Shown here: positions 1 through 10,438 of the stretch, one piece after another | Layout of the letters: the number at the start of each line of letters is the position of its first letter | Numbering within the stretch: the stretch's first letter is position 1 | Translations under genes and position numbers: made by a program | The notes under the pieces: model-generated | What the model saw: the letters and a program-made list of their open reading frames with translations, nothing else | What the model was told of the DNA's origin: nothing | Databases searched by the model: none | Source of the DNA: Cycas panzhihuaensis | Taxonomy: Eukaryota; Cycadophyta | Direction of reading: 5' to 3' | NCBI GenBank assembly: GCA_023213395.1 | Contig: CM041465.1 | Coordinates: 116,195,741-116,259,740 of the forward strand | Length of the DNA stretch: 64,000 nucleotides

Positions 1-1788
1 CCTTTCAGTAGGATGAGAGGTAGACCTAGCAGGTTACGAAGGTTTAGTTTCCTTGGCTGAGGGAGGTGCCTCATGACATTGTGAGGGCTTAAGAGGCCTC
101 TTGGGTCTAGCTTAGATCTCAATAGCCTCTAACACTAAGCACTTCATGATCGGGGAGTCACACATGGTTGCCCCCATTTTGAGGACTTCCACATGCACTT
201 CAAGGTGAAGTACATTAACGAAAAGATCTCACTTCAACTACTCAGGCAACGTCGCCTTAGTAGAGTGAAGGAGATCATGGAATCATCTCACAAAGTCACG
301 ATTCATTTCATCGTGACCTTGTTTAAGCGAAAGGACTAATTTCATCCTACTCTTGAATGGATAGGCTATGTCAAAGTAATTGATGAATTCGTCCACCAAT
401 TGCTGGAATGAAGAAATAGAGTAGGCAGGGAGACAATAGAACCATTTAAGGGCATCCCCCTGTAAGGATTATGGAAATAACTTCATTAGGATGTGGTTGT
501 AAGCCTAGTAGTTTATGCATGCCATAGAGAAACTACGCACGTGCTCAACTGGATCTTGCAATGAAGTTCCATCGAATTTGGAAACTTCAGGAGGGTGAGG
601 CAGTATATTAGTTCTTAATGCCTCAATGGATAGTGACGTTGACTTGTAGTCCATGAAGGGACGTGCTCTTACATGGGCCAGAGGATCAACGAATGGCAAA
701 GAGACAGGAATGGATGGGGGTGGTAAACCCATCCCTCCTTGAGGAAATACCCCTTGTTGGAAGGAGGGTTACAGATAAATGCCTTGGAAGGGAGACATGC
801 TCCCTTGTGAAGGCGTGGTAAAAGGAGTTACACTAGATGGCAGAAATGAAGGGCGCGGGACCAGATTCTGCCTATATAGGCCACTCGTAGGTGGTGCAAC
901 CCCATATGGGTGTAACGGGTCCACCCCATAAGCTAGAAGATGGTTTCCCCTACCCTGGCCCCAAGGTTGAGATGCATAACCTAGGCGCAAGTAAAGGGAA
1001 GGACCACCGAATAGGTTTTAAATATGCGTGGGAGCGGGTCCCACATTATTAGTAGCAGTAGCACTAGTAGGACCTCAAGGCCTATTAGGAAACGCATGTG
1101 CCACGTTTGAAGGTGGCGCATTCATTTGACTCAGGAACGACATGCTAACCCCAAGTTAGGGCAAGGACATACCACGAACAGGTCCTGAAGAGGCAGGACC
1201 ATGGCTAGGAATAGAGGGTGCAATACTTGTCTTGGAAGCAGGTCTGGACACAGTATGGGATGAGTGTGTATGGGTGGAAGGATTATTTGTCGTAGGAGGT
1301 GCAGGTGCAGATGAAGAAGGCGCCCTATCATGCAAGGCTTTTTCAAACGACCTGGGACGTGGTTGAAGGTGCGTTACTCGAAAGTACTCACTAATTGCTT
1401 CAACCAAGTCGGCAGGAGGGGTATCCTCGTAGCTATACGAGGTCAACGAGATCTCGAATGTTGGGGACCCATTACGACGCTCCTTATAAGACTTGCCAAT
1501 CAGATGGTGAGTCTTGTGAAGAGGTGAGCCTTCTACTGTATGAGCAGAAGGATGAAGGTCAAAAGGGTGAAGCTGGTCACCCGGATAATAGATGGGATCG
1601 TCACCCTCATGGGTGGATCTTAGAATGGACGCAAGAAACTCTTGAGTTCCCAAGACCAAGGTATGGTAGGCCCAATTGGAATGGAAACCTTCCATTATCA
1701 AACTAAAATCTGACAACAGAAGGGAATAATACGATGGGTCTTCTAACAACGGCAGCAGACCTCGCAAGCGACGTGAGAAATGTCACAT
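1..1788 (-). pseudogene. gag pseudogene of element A (partial)
   Basis: Gag is the structural polyprotein that packages element RNA. Reading starts at the ATG whose complement ends at 1788. It stays open for most of the N-terminal region (1156-1767), which is rich in Ser, Pro and His and carries the family signature around LPPLLED and STHEGDDPIYYPGDQ. A capsid-side block at 505-732 has FVDPLAHVRARPFMD and the PHPPEVSKFDGTS motif found in every copy here. The capsid C-terminal half continues to base 1, with frame breaks, and the zinc knuckle lies off the window. Stops and frame changes between blocks show it is not translatable as one protein. Confidence 0.85.
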
Positions 1789-1939
1789 GCAATGCCTTTA
1801 TGAACGCTGTTAGAAGAAAGCAAAAGCTATGAAATAGATATGTTGGGAGCTATCTAACTGAAAAGCAAGATAAGAAAGTTGCCTAAAAGCAAGAACACCA
1901 ATGGGAAAGGAAAGCAAGACTAGTTCCCTTACTCGCAAC

Positions 1940-1957
1940 TCCCCAGTATGGTCGCCA
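1940..1957 (-). other. Primer binding site of element A
   Basis: The complement reads close to TGGCGACCATACTGGGGA, one base inside the LTR. The same site recurs next to all seven gypsy LTR ends in the window. It resembles the tRNA-Arg-type PBS described for Ogre-like Tat elements; the tRNA assignment is inference. Confidence 0.7.
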
Positions 1958-1958
1958 G

Positions 1959-4519
1959 TGAAATGCTGCCCACGGGGTGGTATCCCTACGTTTAGCAAGA
2001 AATAGGTTATGCAAGACTAGGTTGGGCTAAATAGCAAGGACTCACTTCGCAGGGCGTCCGTGCACCAGAGCATAGATTCAGGACCTGCAGAGGTGCCTGG
2101 TTGCTTCTAAGTAGTCACAAAAGATGAGGCCTTCCTACCCCTCGGATGGCCGGGAAGAGGAGGAAAAAGCCTGGCAAGTTGCGTCTTCTCAGGGAGGTGA
2201 GAAGGTAACATGAGGGTGAGATGCACGTGTAATGTGGTGTCTAGGTGTAAGCTGGTCGAGAGAGCAAGCTGTGGATAGCCCTAGCTCGAAAGGAACTATC
2301 TAAGTGTAATAAGTTAACTGTTAAATAAAAGATATGTAAAGTGCAAGTATGCATTCTTTTCTTCTTTTTAGTTTCCTATGTGTTGTTTAACATGCATGCA
2401 TATGTATAATGAACAACACTATAAGAAAAAGACACAAAGAGAAGAGAAATACCTAGACCGAAGTCTGAATGGAGCGCGACATGGCTCTTCGCTTCCCGTG
2501 CCTTCCTGCTCTACTTGTTGCATACGCGAGACCAATCGGCGATGGTTGCCATGAGCGACTGAAGAGGGGCTCTCTTACCTCCCCAATGTATGCAAAAAGT
2601 GAGCAGCAAATGACAGAAAATAATAAAAAAGTAATAAATATAGAACTAACCTGCAAATGGGTTTATTTCATATGTAACTCCACAAATGCGAGATCCTATC
2701 AATCAAACAAATATGTTTCTCCCTCTTGGAAGAGGGGCCACAAAATGGATCTAATATATATATATCTAAACTTAGGAGAAATAGAATTAAATTAAGTTAA
2801 ACATGTGCATATTATTTACTGAAACAACTCCCAACAAGATTTCCGCAAACAGTTACCGCAACTGACATCCAAAATAAGAGTATAGCCTCGGAATGGCTAA
2901 CTCACCCACAGAAAGTCTCCACTTAGCCTCGGGAAAGAAAAATGTACTTGCAGGAATAACATGGGGCAGCAAACAATGAGAAGGAAAAAGTGAAGGGAAA
3001 GTAGGTAAGCGCAACCAAAGGACGAGGTGCTATAGGTAGCAAATCATCCAAGTGGATGGGTTGCAAGTTGTAAGCCAACGAAGAGCAATTTTGGGGCTTA
3101 TGAGGTGCCCAAAACCAGCGAATAAGGGGCTGCCAACGCTGGTTCAGATTTGGGAGTAGGTTCCTAAGTCTCTGGCCAAGCTCTAAGGGAGGCAATGGGT
3201 GCAGGAGGAAAGGAAATAAGGGTTTGGACCCTTGGAGAGAAGGTCTGTAAGGGGGACTGGCCCTGCCTTTCTCCCTCAAATTTCCTCTATGTAACCCCCT
3301 CTACATAGCCACCTTAAGGCAGGCTTGCAAGGCTATAAGGGAAAGCACTACAATCCTCAAATCTCAGGATCCAGTAACAAACTAGGTAGGGAAATCAAGA
3401 AAGTAAATAAAGCAAGTATTTATTCATAAAAACTGTAAAAAAGAGGCATAAATCACAAGGTGAACAAGTAGAGTACCTTGTAGTGAAGAGAAGAAGTATG
3501 TATCTGCTGGAAAACAATAGAAAAATCTAGCACTTATCAAGATTTGATGGCAAGTTTGGAGGAGGAGACCAATGTGGGAGAAATCCTGGTGATTTGGGGC
3601 CCTTTGGTGCTTGTTCCTTGGAAGACCATGAGAAGTATTCTTCTTGCAACTTTGTAGACCTACAAAAAGATGTTGAGCTTGCTATTCCTGAGCATGAGAG
3701 ACAGCAATGGTCTCTGGTGAAGAGCAGCAGCTGAAAGTCTTGGTTCTGTAGTAGTTTCTGTAAGAGATTAGTAGAGTTGCATGTAAAAATGAGCTAAGAG
3801 GATAAAAAAATGAAGGAGTCTCTTAGTTTTATCCTCTGCTCACTGCAAGTGAACGTTGGGGATCTCAGGGCAGTTCAAACGCATAGACTTCATGTAGTAG
3901 TTCTGCAAAAAAAGTGGGAACTATCACGTGATTTTAAAAAACTTTTTCAAACAACAGATCATGCAGAAAGTTTATGATACCATGACAAAGATCGCGGTAT
4001 TGCTAAGTTTACAACGGTACGAGCCTGGAACCAAAATTAAGGCCAAAACAAGGGTTTAGAGCTAAATGAGGAGAAAATCAAGGCTGGAAACAACTGGGGG
4101 GAGTACCCAAGTGATGGACAAGCGGTCAGAAAAGGAAACTGGGTCTCAACCAAGGATCAAATCATACCTGGGAGAAACTGCAACATGAATAGAGCAGCGT
4201 AAAAAGGGCGAACACAACTGGCTAAGGCATCCTAAGGGATCATGGAGATGATGTGGGTGGCTATGTGTCATATGGGGTGTAGCATTCGTTGAAGAATGCC
4301 CCCACTGTAAGTCGTCATAGGCTGAAAGGCATGCGATAAGCACATGCAGAGTGATCAAGCAAGAAGATAATGCAAACATATAAATGGCAGGCATGCATAC
4401 GTCAGGTAATCTGCACTAAGCAATCTCAGTCAAACAGGAGTGAAGAGAGAAGAAAAAACATATACCTGAGCTTACCTGAGTCGATGCGTCTTGAGTTCAT
4501 TGCCAGTAGTCGAGAAACA
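1959..4519 (-). repeat. LTR shared by elements A (5') and B (3'), subfamily 1
   Basis: The LTR is 2561 bp and bounded by TG...CA. Its U3 end on the minus strand begins TGTTTC at 4519. It is flanked by the PBS at 1940-1957 and by the B polypurine tract at 4520-4530. Bases 1959-3001 match 10439-11481 and bases 3443-4519 match 27073-28149, each without net length change. Inside are an imperfect terminal hairpin (about 4501-4517), the duplicated splice-donor-like motif at 4461-4480, a short TA run near 2756-2766, and a GGTACC-type inverted repeat near 3960-4012. No open frame here looks coding. Confidence 0.9.
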
Positions 4520-4530
4520 CTACCCCCTTG
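4520..4530 (-). other. Polypurine tract of element B
   Basis: On the minus strand this reads CAAGGGGGTAG, directly before the LTR TG. Element H has the near-identical CAAGGGAGTAG at 41641-41651. This is the expected plus-strand primer for reverse transcription. Confidence 0.75.
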
Positions 4531-4884
4531 GCAACAGAGCCTCACCGCTCAGAAGTGTGGTGTGATGGCAAATGCTAACAACCAAAACCATCAGTAGCAC
4601 ATGCATATATATATATATATATATAAACAAACATGAACAGCATATGGACTAAGGGTATCAGCGAGTGTCATAGCAGAACGCGTGGACAAGGGAGACAGAG
4701 ATGAGGATAATATAGGGGTTGCCTACGCGTCATCTAAACATCGACCTACAAGTGAAGGAAGCTAATGAAGGGGATGCCTTTGTTGCTAAAGTACAACGAG
4801 TGATAGGAGAGCACCTAGTAAACCAAACAAGCACATCAGACTGAAGGCGACCATAGACTCAGGCATGGGTTGGCCATGCGAGCC
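4531..4884 (-). other. 3' untranslated region of element B between aRNH and PPT, with a TA microsatellite
   Basis: This stretch is non-coding. It holds a (TA)n run at about 4605-4625, some 85 bases before the LTR. Element H has the same kind of run at 41539-41576 at a similar distance from its LTR. The part next to the PPT (CACCGCTCAGAAGTG on the plus strand) is conserved with D (18709-18745) and H (41618-41651). Confidence 0.7.
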
Positions 4885-5307
4885 TCAAAGGCGGTCGCTA
4901 AGAAGAGGGAGGCGATGCTCAAGGATGAGGCAGACGAGGTTGTCTGCCTCAGCATTGAGGTCCCAAGGAATGTGCTGAATATCAACTAATGAAAAGTAGG
5001 CCAAGAGAGATCTGGCAGCTGAAGCAAGGGTTCTCAAGTTAAGGCATCGCACCTGGTAAACCTGGGTGAGATGGGACATTACAACTTGAGAATCGCAGAG
5101 CAACACGATGGGTCCATGATGGAAATGGAGAGCATTGGTAAGGGCTTCAATAACGACTATGTATTCAGCTTCATTATTAGTTGCCTCAGGGAGGAAAATC
5201 CTAGAACGTAGGAAATCATGTCCAAAGGGGCTGCAAAGGATCCAAGCAGCGGCAGAAGGTCCAGGGTTACCGCGGCTCCCGCCGTCGATAAATATATAGA
5301 GGAACAT
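4885..5307 (-). CDS. Archaeal-type RNase H (aRNH) domain of element B
   Basis: This is a 140-residue frame, open from an ATG to its stop. It has the full RNase HI set: first Asp in IFIDGGSRGNPGPSAA (about residue 8), Glu in TNNEAEY (about 48), second Asp in LLCDSQVV (about 72), and a final Asp in NAEADNLV (about 126). RNase H degrades RNA in RNA-DNA hybrids. Tat-clade elements are known to carry such a second domain beside the degenerate RT-linked one. Here it lies downstream of where integrase would be, and it is the best-preserved enzyme domain of B. It could be a separate protein or the remnant of a longer polyprotein; no own promoter is visible. Confidence 0.85.
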   Translation of the reverse strand: MFLYIFIDGGSRGNPGPSAAAWILCSPFGHDFLRSRIFLPEATNNEAEYIVVIEALTNALHFHHGPIVLLCDSQVVMSHLTQVYQVRCLNLRTLASAARSLLAYFSLVDIQHIPWDLNAEADNLVCLILEHRLPLLSDRL

Positions 5308-5611
5308 AGGCGAACACTAAATCCTAGTAGTAAATAAACACAAATAGAACAAAAGAGATAATCGAAAGGCAAGCAGAAAGTGGCCGTGAAGGGTAGGAGG
5401 ACCTAGCAATGAGGCTACCCAAGGACGAAAGCAAGCGGTCTGACCACTACTTGAGAGCGGGCAGAGAAAAGATGTCTTGGAGTACCAAAGGTCACTTTGG
5501 GAAGTAAAACATGCCCCCAGATGAGGGAGCATTCCATTTGGAGACCCTAGGAGCAGAAAAGGGCTACGGAAATGAGTCTAGGACAGTGAAATGAGCCAAA
5601 CAAGTATAAAC
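5308..5611 (-). other. 3' region of element B, deletion-shortened
   Basis: This is non-coding sequence between aRNH and the antisense-gene remnant. In element H the equivalent interval (about 37900-40760) contains most of the antisense gene, so about 2.5 kb including the mobile-domain part is missing from B. I see no recognisable gene in it. Confidence 0.6.
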
Positions 5612-5933
5612 TCAGTCATGCACGGGAGCGGTATTAGAGGAGTGTCTCCGAGGGATGGAGGAGAGGTTCCAGAGTATGGAGGAGAGACTCTGGGGAGTAG
5701 AGGGAGAGAGGGATCGTAGCCAGGCTATATACGATCAGCTCGTAGACTAGGTGGCATCGAGGTCGAGCAAGAGTAGAACGTATACTCATACAGCAACGAC
5801 AACCCCGAGATGGCCATGCGATGAGGGGAGCGAGGCAGGGAGCTCGCGGAGGCCTAGGAGGAGCCTTGGAGGGATGTGGTCCCCAGGAGAGAGATCACAC
5901 AGGCCAGGAGATTGCACCCTAGGAGCGGGCTAG
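5612..5933 (+). pseudogene. 3' end of the antisense extra gene (coiled coil and basic tail) in element B
   Basis: This runs opposite to the element, as in H and F. The frame encodes a charged heptad-type segment (LEECLRGMEERFQSMEERLW, then RDRSQAIYDQLVD), one stop (TAG near 5748), and a basic Ser/Arg/Thr-rich tail (ASRSSKSRTYTH ... RRPRRSLGGMW) ending at TAG 5931-5933. The tail and stop align with those at 37590 in H and 51999 in F. The mobile-domain portion is missing. Retention of the same frame in a third, diverged copy supports real past coding. It is a fragment here. Confidence 0.7.
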
Positions 5934-6533
5934 CAGTAGTGTAGGAGATATACATTTAATTCTGACAGGGGAAAGCACGGGCCTCTAGGGGGTCATATAT
6001 AGACTTATATGATTGTATCCCTCTTACAAGGACACCGGCTTCCCATATGTATGATGTAATATATGATTTTGATATATATATATATACATATAGGGTAATT
6101 GGTACCCCATTTTGTCATGAGATGGTGTGTATATCATGTGTGATAGATAGCATGTATGTTTGTTATGTATGTTTTGTTGTATGATGCATGTATTTCCTTC
6201 CATGTATGGCTATATGTCTAATAGGAGCACACACATCCACCATGAGTAGAGGTGATAGAAAGGTGTGAGGTTAGAAAATAGAGCGACATGCACGTACACG
6301 GAGGAGCATAGTGGGATATGCGAAGGAAACATCAGGCAAGCGAGAGAAATAATGGTACTCTAAAGCGTCATCCTAACTGGGGGATGCCCAAATAGGAAGA
6401 CAAAAGTTCCTAAGAGGATATGGGAACACAGGTTCCGCGGGAGGAACCAAAAGGAAGAGGAAGAAGCCACCTTAGACTTCCATATTACCCATGGTTAGGA
6501 GAAATAGGAACAATTTAAGATGGTAGTTTAAGC
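5934..6533 (-). other. Proximal 3' untranslated region of element B
   Basis: This is non-coding and conserved with D (about 19640-20195), C (11490-11880) and, in plus orientation, H and F (36810-37590 and 51230-52000). Landmarks are the block around GGGTCATATATAGACTTATA, a TA run at about 6073-6090, and the block TTTAAGATGGTAGTTTAAGC just after the polyprotein stop. Confidence 0.7.
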
Positions 6534-7262
6534 TCATTTCAGAGCGTAAAGAGAGAAATAAGTATGCCTAGACCCCATAGAGGTAGGGGTAGTCACACGC
6601 AGAATAGGAGATAGGTGACAAAGGGTAGGCCCAGTGTGGCTAGTCCTACCAGTAAACTCACTATGGTTGGAACCAGATGAGTGCAACGAACCTGGCACAT
6701 GATAGATCACGTGGCAAGGTTGCATCTGAGTAGGAGTACCTCTAGTCCTAGGCAGGGATCTAGAGCATAAAGACGAAGTGCCTCTACTAGTGGCTTGTCG
6801 ACGCGGGTGCCTACATGAAACTGCTCGAGGAGGCCGAGAAGGTGAAATAAGTGGCTGGTTTAGGACTAGCGGCTTGGGAGCTAATGTGGAATGAAGAGGA
6901 CGAGTAGGAATATCTGATCGAGATATTCCCCTAGGTGCTTGTGAAACCAGGGTGACACGTCAAGGAGAGGGCTCATAACCCTCACTATCTGACTCGAAAT
7001 CACCTATGACAGCTAAGTAACCGTAACCACCTATGATAATTGGGGTAAGCCTAACTAGGCTTGGCTCATGACATGGCATAGGGTTTGACTGATGAAGGTC
7101 GATCTCCTAAAACAAAGGTCCTACGGAAGGGGTAGCCTCCTCAGGATCACTATCTTCATCATCAAAGGTAGCCTGGCAGGTTGGATGAGAGGTGTGAGAT
7201 GGAATAGGCTCACGGGTGACAACTTTAACTCGTCCTTCATGGACAAATTTAAGTTGCCCCTA
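6534..7262 (-). pseudogene. In-frame Ser/Thr/Pro/Arg-rich tail of the element B polyprotein replacing RT-RNaseH-INT
   Basis: The frame continues from protease through GQLKFVHEGRVKVV and IIIGGYGYLAV, which match F. It then enters about 140 codons with no counterpart in F: SRSDIPTRPLHSTL, LISPSRPPRAVS, TSRGTSSLCSRSLPRTRG, down to a TGA at 6534. Only three stops interrupt it (near 7260, 7096 and 6953), each explainable by one transition. I do not recognise the tail. It is low-complexity and basic, with no RT, RNase H or integrase motif. It ends exactly where conserved 3' UTR begins, so it occupies the place of pol. It may be captured sequence or a rearranged linker. Confidence 0.6.
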
Positions 7263-7880
7263 ACATGTGGAGTATATTGCTCCCATTTGGTTGAGCCATG
7301 GTCGGCCCAACAAGAGGTTATACTCCACATCGATATCAAGTACAACAACCTCAACATAAATAGTTTTCCCTCCTAAGGTGAGGGAAAGTGAAACTGTCCC
7401 TAAAGGGGACTTCTCAGTCCCATCATACCCTTGGCATTTCCAAGGGACAGACTCAAGAGCTATTATGCCTAGCTCCTTGAGTATACGCACATGCATAACA
7501 TTAATCAAAGAGCCATTATCCACAATGGTTCTCTTTATGATAAAATCAGGAGTGTCAATGGTAATGACAAATGGGTAATGCAAAAGCTTCTCCCGCTTAT
7601 TGGATGGAAGCATCTTGTTGGCACCTACCACATGGATGGAAGCATCTTGTTGGCCAAGAGCTTCAAGAAGAAGAGCACATTGCTCAGGGCAGCTTCTCAA
7701 GACATCCATCAAGGACATTCCCGTAGTGACGGTGTGGAGCTCATCAACGATAGAGAAGGGCTTACCTTTCCCTGTGGGTTGGGTAAGTGCCCTTTAAAAA
7801 TTGTAACAGCCAAGGCATACAGGAATAGTCTTGGGAAGTGCAGGGGGTTCTAAAAGAGGAGTTTCTAGAGAGGATCAAGG
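7263..7880 (-). pseudogene. Retroviral-type aspartic protease domain of element B
   Basis: The frame 7260-7718 is open for 152 codons. It contains the N-terminal signature MSLMDVLRSCPEQ, the catalytic loop IVDNGSLINVM (Asp-Asn-Gly, a variant seen in Tat-type polyproteins in place of Asp-Ser-Gly), and the C-terminal motif VVLDIDVEYNLLLGRPWL. It would cleave the Gag-Pro polyprotein. Upstream the frame joins Gag through GKPFSVVDELHTV at about 7720-7770. A 22-bp direct repeat (7601-7622 and 7633-7654) lies in the linker before the catalytic loop, which is shorter than in F. The frame is in phase with the tail at 6534-7262. Confidence 0.85.
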
Positions 7881-10268
7881 TGAGATGTGGATGAAGAGGC
7901 ACTAGCTGCCTCTTTAGTGGCTTGAGACCAGGTTAAGGCATACAACAGAGTGGTCTCAAGCAATTGGACAACCTTCTTTCCCTTATATCAGGATCACGAA
8001 GGTGAAGGAGCACGGCGGTCAGGGGAACGCAAAGAGGATAATAAACCTCACGCACCCTTCCCTCTACTATGCGAAGGGCGAGAATCAGGAGATCTATCCC
8101 AATTCTGGTTGTTTTTTTGTTGAACATTGCGATCACGCTCCCCATGCTTGGGGAACGGATCCCTATAAATGGGTTGATCAAGATTGGGCCTCGATGCCCG
8201 TCTAGGAGATGAATCGCGTGGTAGGGCATCACGAGGGTGTTACACTCAATAATGCGAGTCATTGTGAAAACATTCCCCATGGATGGAGCACCACCTCTTC
8301 TCAAGGGGAAGATCGACTCTCCTTGCTTGAGAAGGTTGGGTACTACCCCCTTTGGGGGGAATGACATGAGAGGCTTGTTGAATTGGTTTGTGGGAGGTTG
8401 GTGATGAAGGGGTTTGGAGTTTAAGCTCCTTCATTGTATGCTCGAATGAGCGTATATCAGAAGTAAGGAGGTCTAAAGTCCTCTTAGTAGGATGAGAGGT
8501 AGACTTAGCAGGTTGCGAAGGTTTGGTTTCCTTGGCTGGGGGAGGTGCCTCACGATGTTGTGAGGGCTTAAGAGGCCTCTTGAGTCTGGCTTGAATCTCA
8601 ATAGCCTCTAACGCTAAGCACTTCATGATCACAGAGTCACACGTGGTTGCCCCCATTTTGAGGACTTCCACATGCACTTCAGGGCGAAGTACATTAAAGA
8701 AAAGATCTCGCTTCAACTACTCAGGCAACGTGGCCTTAGTAGAGTGAAGGAGATCATGGAATCGTCTCACAAAGTCACAATTTATTTCATCGTGACCTTG
8801 TTTGAGAGAAAGGAGCGATTTCATCCCGCTCTCGAATGGATAGGCTACGTCAAAGTAATTGATGAATTCATCCACCAATTGCTGGAATGAAGAAATAGAG
8901 TGGGCAGAGAGACAGTAGAACCATTTAAGGGCGTCACCCTATAAGGATCGCAGAAATAACTTCATTAGGATGTGGTTGTAAGCCCAGTAGTCTATGCACG
9001 CCATAGAGAAACTATGCACGTGCTCGGCTGGGTCTTGCGATGGAGTTCCATTAAATTTAGGAACTTCAGGAGGGTGAGGCGGCAGATTAGTTCTTAACAT
9101 CTCAACGGATAGTGACGTCGACCTGTAGTCCATGAAGGGATGTGCTCTTACATGGGCCAGAGGATCGATGAATAGTAAAGAGATGGGAATGGATGGGGGT
9201 GGTAAACCCATCCCTCCTTGAGGAAATGCCCCTTACTGGAAGGGGGGTTGCAGATAAACGCCTTGGAAGGGAGGCATGCTCCCTTGTGAAGGCGTGGTAA
9301 AAGAAGTTGCACTGGATGGCAGAAATGAAGGGTGCGGGACCAGATTCTACCCATATAGGCCACTCGTGGGTGGTGCAACCCCATATGGGTGTAACGGGTC
9401 CACCCTATAAGCTGGAAGATGGTTTCCCCTACCCTGCCCCCAAGGTTGAGATGCATAACCTGGGCGCAAGTAAAGGGAAGGACCACCGGACAGGTTTTAA
9501 ACATACGTGGGAGCAGGTCCCACATAGTTGGTAGCAGTAACACTAGTAGAACCTCAAGGCCTACTAGGAAATGCATGTGCTATGTTTGAAGGTGGCGCAT
9601 TCGTTTGACTCAGGAATGGCATGCTAACCCCAAGTTGGAGAAAGGACATACTGCGAACGAGTCCTGAAAAGGTAGGACCATGGCTAGGAATAGAGGGTGC
9701 AACACTTATCCTAGAAGCAGGTGTGGACATAGCATTGGATGAGTGTGCATGGGTGGAAGGATTATTTTTCGTAGGAGGCACAGGTGCGGATGAAGAAGGC
9801 GCCCTACCATGCAAGGCTTTTTTCAAACCACCTGGGATGTGGTTGAAGGTGAGTTGCTGGAAAGTACTCACTGATTGCTTCAACCACGTTGGCAGGAGGG
9901 GTATCCTCATAGCCATACGAGGTCAATGGGATCTCGAATGTTGGGGACCCCTCAGGGCACTCCTTATAAGACTCGCCAATCGAATGGTGAGTCTCATGAA
10001 GAGGCAAGCCTTCTGCTGCATGAGCAGAAGGATGAAGTTTGGAAGGGTGAAGCTGGTCACCCGGATAATAGATGGGATCGTCACCCTCATGGGTGGATCC
10101 CAGAACATACGTGGAAAACTCTTAAGTTCCTGAGACCAAGGTATAGTAGGCCTAATTAAAATGGTAACCTTCCATTGTTGAACTGAAATCTGATGACAGA
10201 AGGGAACAATACAACAAGTCTTCTCACAATGGCAGTAGACCTCGTAAGTGACGTGAGAAACGTCGCAT
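7881..10268 (-). pseudogene. gag pseudogene of element B
   Basis: The start is taken at the ATG whose complement ends at 10268, matching the ATG of G (57616). Blocks in order: N-terminal Ser/Pro-rich part (9554-10007), Gly/Pro/Tyr-rich linker (about 9240-9550), capsid block with PFMDYRSTSLS, PHPPEVPKFNGT and WAYNHILMKLF (8939-9211), capsid C-terminal part and NC linker (8246-8716) with KELKLQTPSSPTSHKP, and the zinc knuckle WCSIHGECFHNDSHY, in which the last Cys is Tyr. Several frame breaks and stops interrupt it. Capsid and knuckle are in one frame here, unlike in G. Confidence 0.85.
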
Positions 10269-10419
10269 GCAACGCCTTTATGAACGCTGTTAGAAGAAAG
10301 CAAAAGGTATGAAATAGATATGTTGGGAGCTATCCAACAGAAAAGCAAGACAAGAAAGCTACCTAAAAGCAAGAACACCAATGGGAAAGAAAAGCAAGAC
10401 TAGTTCCCTTACTGGCAGC
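10269..10419 (-). other. 5' leader of element B
   Basis: These about 150 bases lie between PBS and gag ATG. They are similar in length and sequence to the leaders of A (1789-1939), D (24367-24515), E (32140-32280) and G (57461-57615). A packaging signal would be expected here but none can be named by eye. Confidence 0.5.
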
Positions 10420-10437
10420 TCCCTAGTATGGTCGCCA
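10420..10437 (-). other. Primer binding site of element B
   Basis: The complement matches TGGCGACCATACTGGGGA with one change (CTAGG for CTGGG). It sits one base from the LTR start at 10439. Confidence 0.75.
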
Positions 10438-10438
10438 G

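Larger units (their letters stand above)
1..1958 (-). mobile_element. Element A: Tat-type Ty3/gypsy fragment, 5' internal end (gag, PBS)
   Basis: This is the promoter-proximal internal part of a minus-strand element; the rest lies left of the window. It runs base for base with positions 8490-10438 of element B at an almost constant offset of 8479-8480. Over bases 181-300 I count 7 differences from B in 120, nearly all transitions. The PBS at 1940-1957 and the LTR at 1959-4519 follow in the expected order for a minus-strand element. A and B therefore share one LTR, giving the arrangement internal-LTR-internal-LTR. Confidence 0.85.

Noticed and set aside
1330-1706. Plus-strand open frames opposite the gag of element A.
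   Set aside because: Same shadow effect as in B; they are not conserved as protein between A and B.
9621-10159. Long plus-strand open frames across gag of element B (up to 170 codons).
   Set aside because: They are complements of the Gag frame; the repetitive Ser/Pro coding strand leaves its opposite open. No domain similarity.
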